Source of the DNA: Bacteroidota bacterium | GTDB lineage: Bacteria > Bacteroidota > Bacteroidia > B-17B0 > Aurantibacillaceae | Reading direction: 5' to 3' | Length of the DNA stretch: 64,000 nt | Assembly (NCBI GenBank): GCA_029237825.1 | Contig: JAQZBQ010000010.1 | Coordinates: 104,987 to 168,986, forward strand | The notes under the pieces: model-generated | What the model was told of the DNA's origin: nothing | Database searches by the model: none | What the model saw: only the letters and a program-made list of their open reading frames with translations | Position numbers and translations under genes: made by a program | Shown: positions 60,789 to 64,000 of the stretch, in pieces | How the letters are laid out: each line of letters begins with the position of its first letter | How positions within the stretch are numbered: position 1 is the first letter of the stretch

Positions 60789-61511
60789 TCAATGCCTTGC
60801 TACAGGCTTATTAAACTCATCTGTTGTAAGAAGTAAATCATTTATGAGTTTCAATACAAAATTAAGCTGTTCTTCTCTGGTAATATCCGTATTGTCTAGT
60901 ACAATTGCATCTTCGGCTTGTACCAAAGGGTTTTCTTTACGGGTAGTATCGTCGTGGTCTCTTTTTTCAAGGTTTCGACGCACATCTTCAAAAGTATGAC
61001 GTTCTCCCTTACTGGTTAATTCATCCAAGCGGCGTTGGGTACGCACTAACGTATCCGCGGTCATAAATATCTTCAATTCAGCATAAGGAAAAACATGTGT
61101 GCCAATATCTCTCCCGTCCATTATGACACCTTTATTCTTTCCCATTTCACGTTGAAGAATGACCATTTTATCCCGCACCGACTTAATAGAACTGATAGCG
61201 CTTACATTATTGGCAACTTCCATACTTCGGATTTCTCGCTCAACATGCTCGCCGTTTAAAAACACTTCTGAACTTTTTGTTGTGGTATTATACACAAACG
61301 ATACATCAATGTCTTTTAACGAATCCATTAACTTAGGCAGGTCAACCACCGAATTATGGATAATATTGTTCCGCAGACAATATATAGTTACTGCACGGTA
61401 CATAGCACCGGTATCAATATAATTGTAATTTAATTTTTGAGCTAAAGCTTTTGCCAGTGTGCTTTTTCCGCACGAAGAATAACCGTCTATGGCAACTGTA
61501 ATTTTAGACAT
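60789..61511 (-). CDS. cmk: Cytidylate kinase
   Basis: A 240-residue kinase converting CMP/dCMP to the diphosphate. The P-loop is IDGYSSCGKSTLAKAL (residues 8-23). YIDTGAMYRAVTIY binds the nucleotide, MDGRDIGTHVFP is the Cmk signature, and RRLDELTSKG lies in the lid. Start ATG 61511 fits the family. Gene stands alone on the reverse strand, facing the desaturase. Confidence 0.96.
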   Translation of the reverse strand: MSKITVAIDGYSSCGKSTLAKALAQKLNYNYIDTGAMYRAVTIYCLRNNIIHNSVVDLPKLMDSLKDIDVSFVYNTTTKSSEVFLNGEHVEREIRSMEVANNVSAISSIKSVRDKMVILQREMGKNKGVIMDGRDIGTHVFPYAELKIFMTADTLVRTQRRLDELTSKGERHTFEDVRRNLEKRDHDDTTRKENPLVQAEDAIVLDNTDITREEQLNFVLKLINDLLLTTDEFNKPVARH

Positions 61512-61622
61512 TCCTCTGTAAATGTAAGGAATTATTCAGCCTTTTTAAAATATTAAAGTTTCAATTAACTTGAAAATAAAGAATAATATCATGTTAGATT
61601 TTTAACTTTGGATGTAAGAGTA

Positions 61623-62579
61623 TTAGATGGCTGCCGCTCTGCGAAGCCTGTCGTTTATCGCTAATCCGAGTCCTTCCTCTGGTAACATTTCACAAATAAT
61701 CAATTCTACATCCGAATCGTCGAGCTCCCTGAGAAATGAAAACAAACGGTTAGCCGCTTCCTTAAAGCTCGACGTTTCCGATAAATTTTTAACGACGCTG
61801 TTGTCAGCTGAAAAATGTGTTTTACCAAAATGAATAATACCTAATCTTCTTTTACGATAACGGTTAATTAGTTCATTAATATTTCCAATGAAAACAGGCT
61901 TCTTCGGCGCATAATGACTTTTCAATTGACCGGGCGCCTTGGGATTACTGGATTGATTTAATTGAACCTTCACGCGACCTGCTACCGATTCAATCTGATC
62001 AAGTGATAAACCTCCCAACCGGTAAATAATAACTTCACCATCTTCTTCGCCAATAATGGTCGACTCCAACCCAATGGAGCAATCTCCACCATCCAGAATA
62101 TAGGATATTTTATCTCCCAATTGATTTTGCACATGAACAGCTTTTGTAGGACTGATGTATCCAAACGGATTTGCACTGGGTGCCGCTAAAGGAAACTCTA
62201 AATTACGCAACAACTCTAATGTGAGCGGATGGTTGGGAACACGCATCCCTACTCTATCTAATCCCGATGTCACCAGGTCGGGGATGTTCGATTTGCGCGG
62301 CAATAGTAACGTTAACGGCCCTGGCCAAAAATGCTTTGCTAACTTCAACAAAACTGGATGCACGTTCGTTACATATTTAAAAATTTCATTCAATTCGGAA
62401 ACATGAACAATTAATGGATCAAAGGTTGGACGCTCTTTCGCCTCAAAAATTTTTGCAACAGCAATCCCATCCAATGCGTTCGCTGCAAGCCCATACACAG
62501 TTTCGGTGGGAATTGCTACCAATTGTTGCTTAATTAAAAACTCCTTTGCAGTATCTATTTTGTTTCCAATAATTGCCAC
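61623..62579 (-). CDS. tsaC: L-threonylcarbamoyladenylate synthase (Sua5 type)
   Basis: A ~318-residue protein forming threonylcarbamoyl-AMP for t6A on ANN-decoding tRNAs. The catalytic domain has AIPTETVYGLAANAL, PLIVHVSEL, FWPGPLTLLLPRKSNIPDLVTSGLDRVGMRVPNHP and LAAPSANPFGYISPT. The C-terminal Sua5 domain (about 210-318, SPGAP-like PKAPGQLKSHYAP) places it in the long form. The start is a GTG at 62579 or, less likely, a TTG at 62585 lying in the -7 box. Divergent from pheT. TcdA, which modifies t6A further, is at 5 kb. Confidence 0.93.
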   Translation of the reverse strand: MAIIGNKIDTAKEFLIKQQLVAIPTETVYGLAANALDGIAVAKIFEAKERPTFDPLIVHVSELNEIFKYVTNVHPVLLKLAKHFWPGPLTLLLPRKSNIPDLVTSGLDRVGMRVPNHPLTLELLRNLEFPLAAPSANPFGYISPTKAVHVQNQLGDKISYILDGGDCSIGLESTIIGEEDGEVIIYRLGGLSLDQIESVAGRVKVQLNQSSNPKAPGQLKSHYAPKKPVFIGNINELINRYRKRRLGIIHFGKTHFSADNSVVKNLSETSSFKEAANRLFSFLRELDDSDVELIICEMLPEEGLGLAINDRLRRAAAI

Positions 62580-62582
62580 GCT

Positions 62583-62590
62583 CAAATATA
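62583..62590 (-). promoter_or_regulatory. -7 box 3 nt before the tsaC start
   Basis: TATATTTG on the reverse strand fits TAnnTTTG. It overlaps the in-frame TTG at 62585 and ends 3 nt before the GTG at 62579. Confidence 0.45.
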
Positions 62591-62646
62591 GGGCTTTACC
62601 AAATTGTAAACGTTATTTTCGTATTTTTATCCCTTAAAATTAGCTC

Positions 62647-64000
62647 ATGAAAATATCCTATAACTGGTTGAAAACCCTTATAAAAACTGATCTTAATCCT
62701 CAGGAAATTGACGAATTACTAACTTCAGCTGGGCTTGAAGTAGAGGGTATTGAATCGTTTGAAAGTGTTAAAGGAGGTTTGAAGGGAATTGTTATTGGAG
62801 AAGTAATTAAAAAAGACAAACACCCCGACGCAGATAAACTGAGCGTTACAAACGTAAATGTGGGTTCTAATGACTTACTAACCATTGTATGTGGCGCAAA
62901 AAATGTTGAAGTGGGCCAAAAAGTGTTAGTGGCAATGATAGGAAGTACATTATACCCGACAAAAGGAGAACCGTTTGAAATCAAAAAATCAAAGATACGT
63001 GGAATTCAAAGTGAAGGTATGATTTGTGCTGAAGATGAAATTGGTTTAGGCGAAAGCCATGAAGGCATAATGGTTTTACCGGATCACGCGATTGTTGGAA
63101 CGCCTGCTTCGGAGTTCTTTAAATTAGAACAGGATTCTGTATTCGAAATCGGATTAACGCCAAACCGTGCGGATGCAGCTTCCCACTACGGTATTGCCCG
63201 CGACCTCGCTGCCATTTTAAATAGCAAAAATAATACAGATTCATTCCGGGCTGAATTACATAATATCTTTGAATTACCGGAAGCAAGCAATATCAATAAG
63301 GTTGATATAAAAATTGAACGTTCTGAGGCATGCAGAAGATATAGTGGATTAGTGATTTCCGGAATTACAGTTAAAGAATCGCCTGACTGGTTAAAAAATT
63401 CACTTCTTGCAATTGGTTTGCGCCCAATTAATAACATTGTAGATATTACAAATTTTGTACTTCATGATCTTGGACAGCCTTTGCATGCCTTTGATTTAAA
63501 TAAAATCACTGGAAATAAAATCATTGTAAAAACCGGGCTTGAAGGAATATCTTTTAAGACCCTGGATGGTACGGAAAGGAATCTTCACGCGGAGGATTTA
63601 GTGATCTGTAATGAAACCGAACCCCTGTGTTTAGCGGGTGTCTTCGGAGGTTTAGACAGTGGTGTAAGTGATTCTACCACGGCGATTTTTCTTGAGGCCG
63701 CTTATTTTAACCCTTCCTTTATCAGAAAATCGAGTAAAATTCATGGACTAAAAACAGATAGTAGTTTCCGATTTGAACGCGGAACAGATCCTGAAATGAC
63801 CATTACTGCCCTAAAACGTGCTGCAGCATTAATTTTTGAGTGCGCCGGCGGCGTTTTGAGCATGGACGTTGTGGACATGTACCCTGAGAAACTTGAGCCA
63901 TTTAAGGTGGCTTTTTCATATACCAATTGTCAGGAGTTGATTGGTAAAGATATTGACCGTTCCATCATTAAACATATTATCGTTTCGCTAGGGATTAAAA
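62647..64000 (+). CDS. pheT: Phenylalanine--tRNA ligase beta subunit, 5' part
   Basis: An open frame from ATG 62647 that runs off the right edge, giving 451 residues of an expected ~800. It opens MKISYNWLKTLIKTDLNPQE and contains the EMAP/tRNA-binding domain (HPDADKLSVTNVNVG, VCGAKNVEVGQKVLVAM), the IRGIQSEGMICAEDEIGLG motif and the B3/B4 region (GLTPNRADAASHYGIARDLA, INNIVDITNFVLHDLGQPLHAFD). These identify PheT, which pairs with PheS to charge tRNA-Phe. Divergent from tsaC by 67 bp. Confidence 0.96.
   Translation, partial: MKISYNWLKTLIKTDLNPQEIDELLTSAGLEVEGIESFESVKGGLKGIVIGEVIKKDKHPDADKLSVTNVNVGSNDLLTIVCGAKNVEVGQKVLVAMIGSTLYPTKGEPFEIKKSKIRGIQSEGMICAEDEIGLGESHEGIMVLPDHAIVGTPASEFFKLEQDSVFEIGLTPNRADAASHYGIARDLAAILNSKNNTDSFRAELHNIFELPEASNINKVDIKIERSEACRRYSGLVISGITVKESPDWLKNSLLAIGLRPINNIVDITNFVLHDLGQPLHAFDLNKITGNKIIVKTGLEGISFKTLDGTERNLHAEDLVICNETEPLCLAGVFGGLDSGVSDSTTAIFLEAAYFNPSFIRKSSKIHGLKTDSSFRFERGTDPEMTITALKRAAALIFECAGGVLSMDVVDMYPEKLEPFKVAFSYTNCQELIGKDIDRSIIKHIIVSLGIK

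Overview
The window comes from a member of the Bacteroidota, probably a Flavobacteriales- or Sphingobacteriales-like chromosome. The evidence is a secreted protease with a type IX secretion C-terminal tail, several DUF families typical of the phylum (DUF4270, DUF4290, DUF2911), an HMA/HYC_CC_PP/TonB metal cluster, a serine-palmitoyltransferase-like enzyme, and repeated promoters of the form TTTG-N19/20-TAnnTTTG. Classical Shine-Dalgarno sites are scarce. I see no tRNA, rRNA, CRISPR array, intact insertion sequence, prophage or defence island. It reads as housekeeping chromosome with a few repeat-rich intergenic regions.

Layout. 0-8.6 kb: HD phosphohydrolase, TPR membrane protein, T9SS-exported M43 metalloprotease, a tcdA/TatD/AOS-family synthase group, NlpC/P60 hydrolase. 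8.7-14 kb: ABC exporter, HPP membrane protein, glycosyltransferase, MeaB GTPase. 14.1-18.4 kb: operon of secreted PIG-L protein, a 39-residue membrane protein and a sodium:solute symporter. 18.5-23.6 kb: reverse-strand genes for DUF2911, VF530, MurQ, an NtrC-like regulator without DNA-binding domain, ArfB, RlmB and a DinB-like protein. 23.6-24.5 kb: repeat-rich gap with three copies of a structured repeat and a ~315 bp tandem duplication. 24.4-27.6 kb: metal-linked TonB receptor, HMA protein and HYC_CC_PP protein. 27.7-31.7 kb: ligA, a reductase-family protein and two unknown proteins. 31.8-32.3 kb: two tandem putative small-RNA genes. 32.3-40.6 kb: dnaJ, grpE, three OmpA proteins fused to redox-dead thioredoxin folds, a TlpA lipoprotein, murA and DUF4290. 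40.7-46.8 kb: GNAT, smpB, pckA, cbpA/cbpM, VIT-family transporter and a thioesterase. 46.9-52.9 kb: glyS and panC, facing an operon of a half-length GT5 protein, DUF4270 and GT4. 53-59.7 kb: purC, cystathionine-beta-synthase-like enzyme, subtilase, TPR/OmpA protein. 59.8-64 kb: fatty-acid desaturase, cmk, tsaC, and pheT cut by the window edge.

How genes work together. grpE/dnaJ and cbpA/cbpM are two Hsp70 co-chaperone sets. TsaC and TcdA bracket the t6A to cyclic-t6A tRNA pathway. murA and murQ make and recycle cell-wall precursors. The OmpA proteins and TlpA probably act together in the periplasm. The HYC/HMA/TonB genes form an outer-membrane heavy-metal (likely copper) module.

Most interesting observations: (1) two tandem ~185-nt putative sRNA genes with matching -7 boxes, an exactly equal 193-bp span from -7 box to terminator hairpin, a shared GAAA-loop hairpin and diverged 5' hairpins; (2) a cluster of thioredoxin-OmpA fusions that have lost the CxxC residues, next to an intact TlpA; (3) MurA with Asp in place of the fosfomycin-target Cys; (4) a family of structured intergenic repeats with a compensatory stem change, carried within a recent tandem duplication that also copied gene ends; (5) several genes whose -7 promoter box lies 3-7 nt before the start codon, suggesting leaderless mRNAs. 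Gene boundaries come from reading frames and start-site reasoning. Functions are by recognised motifs, with no database search.
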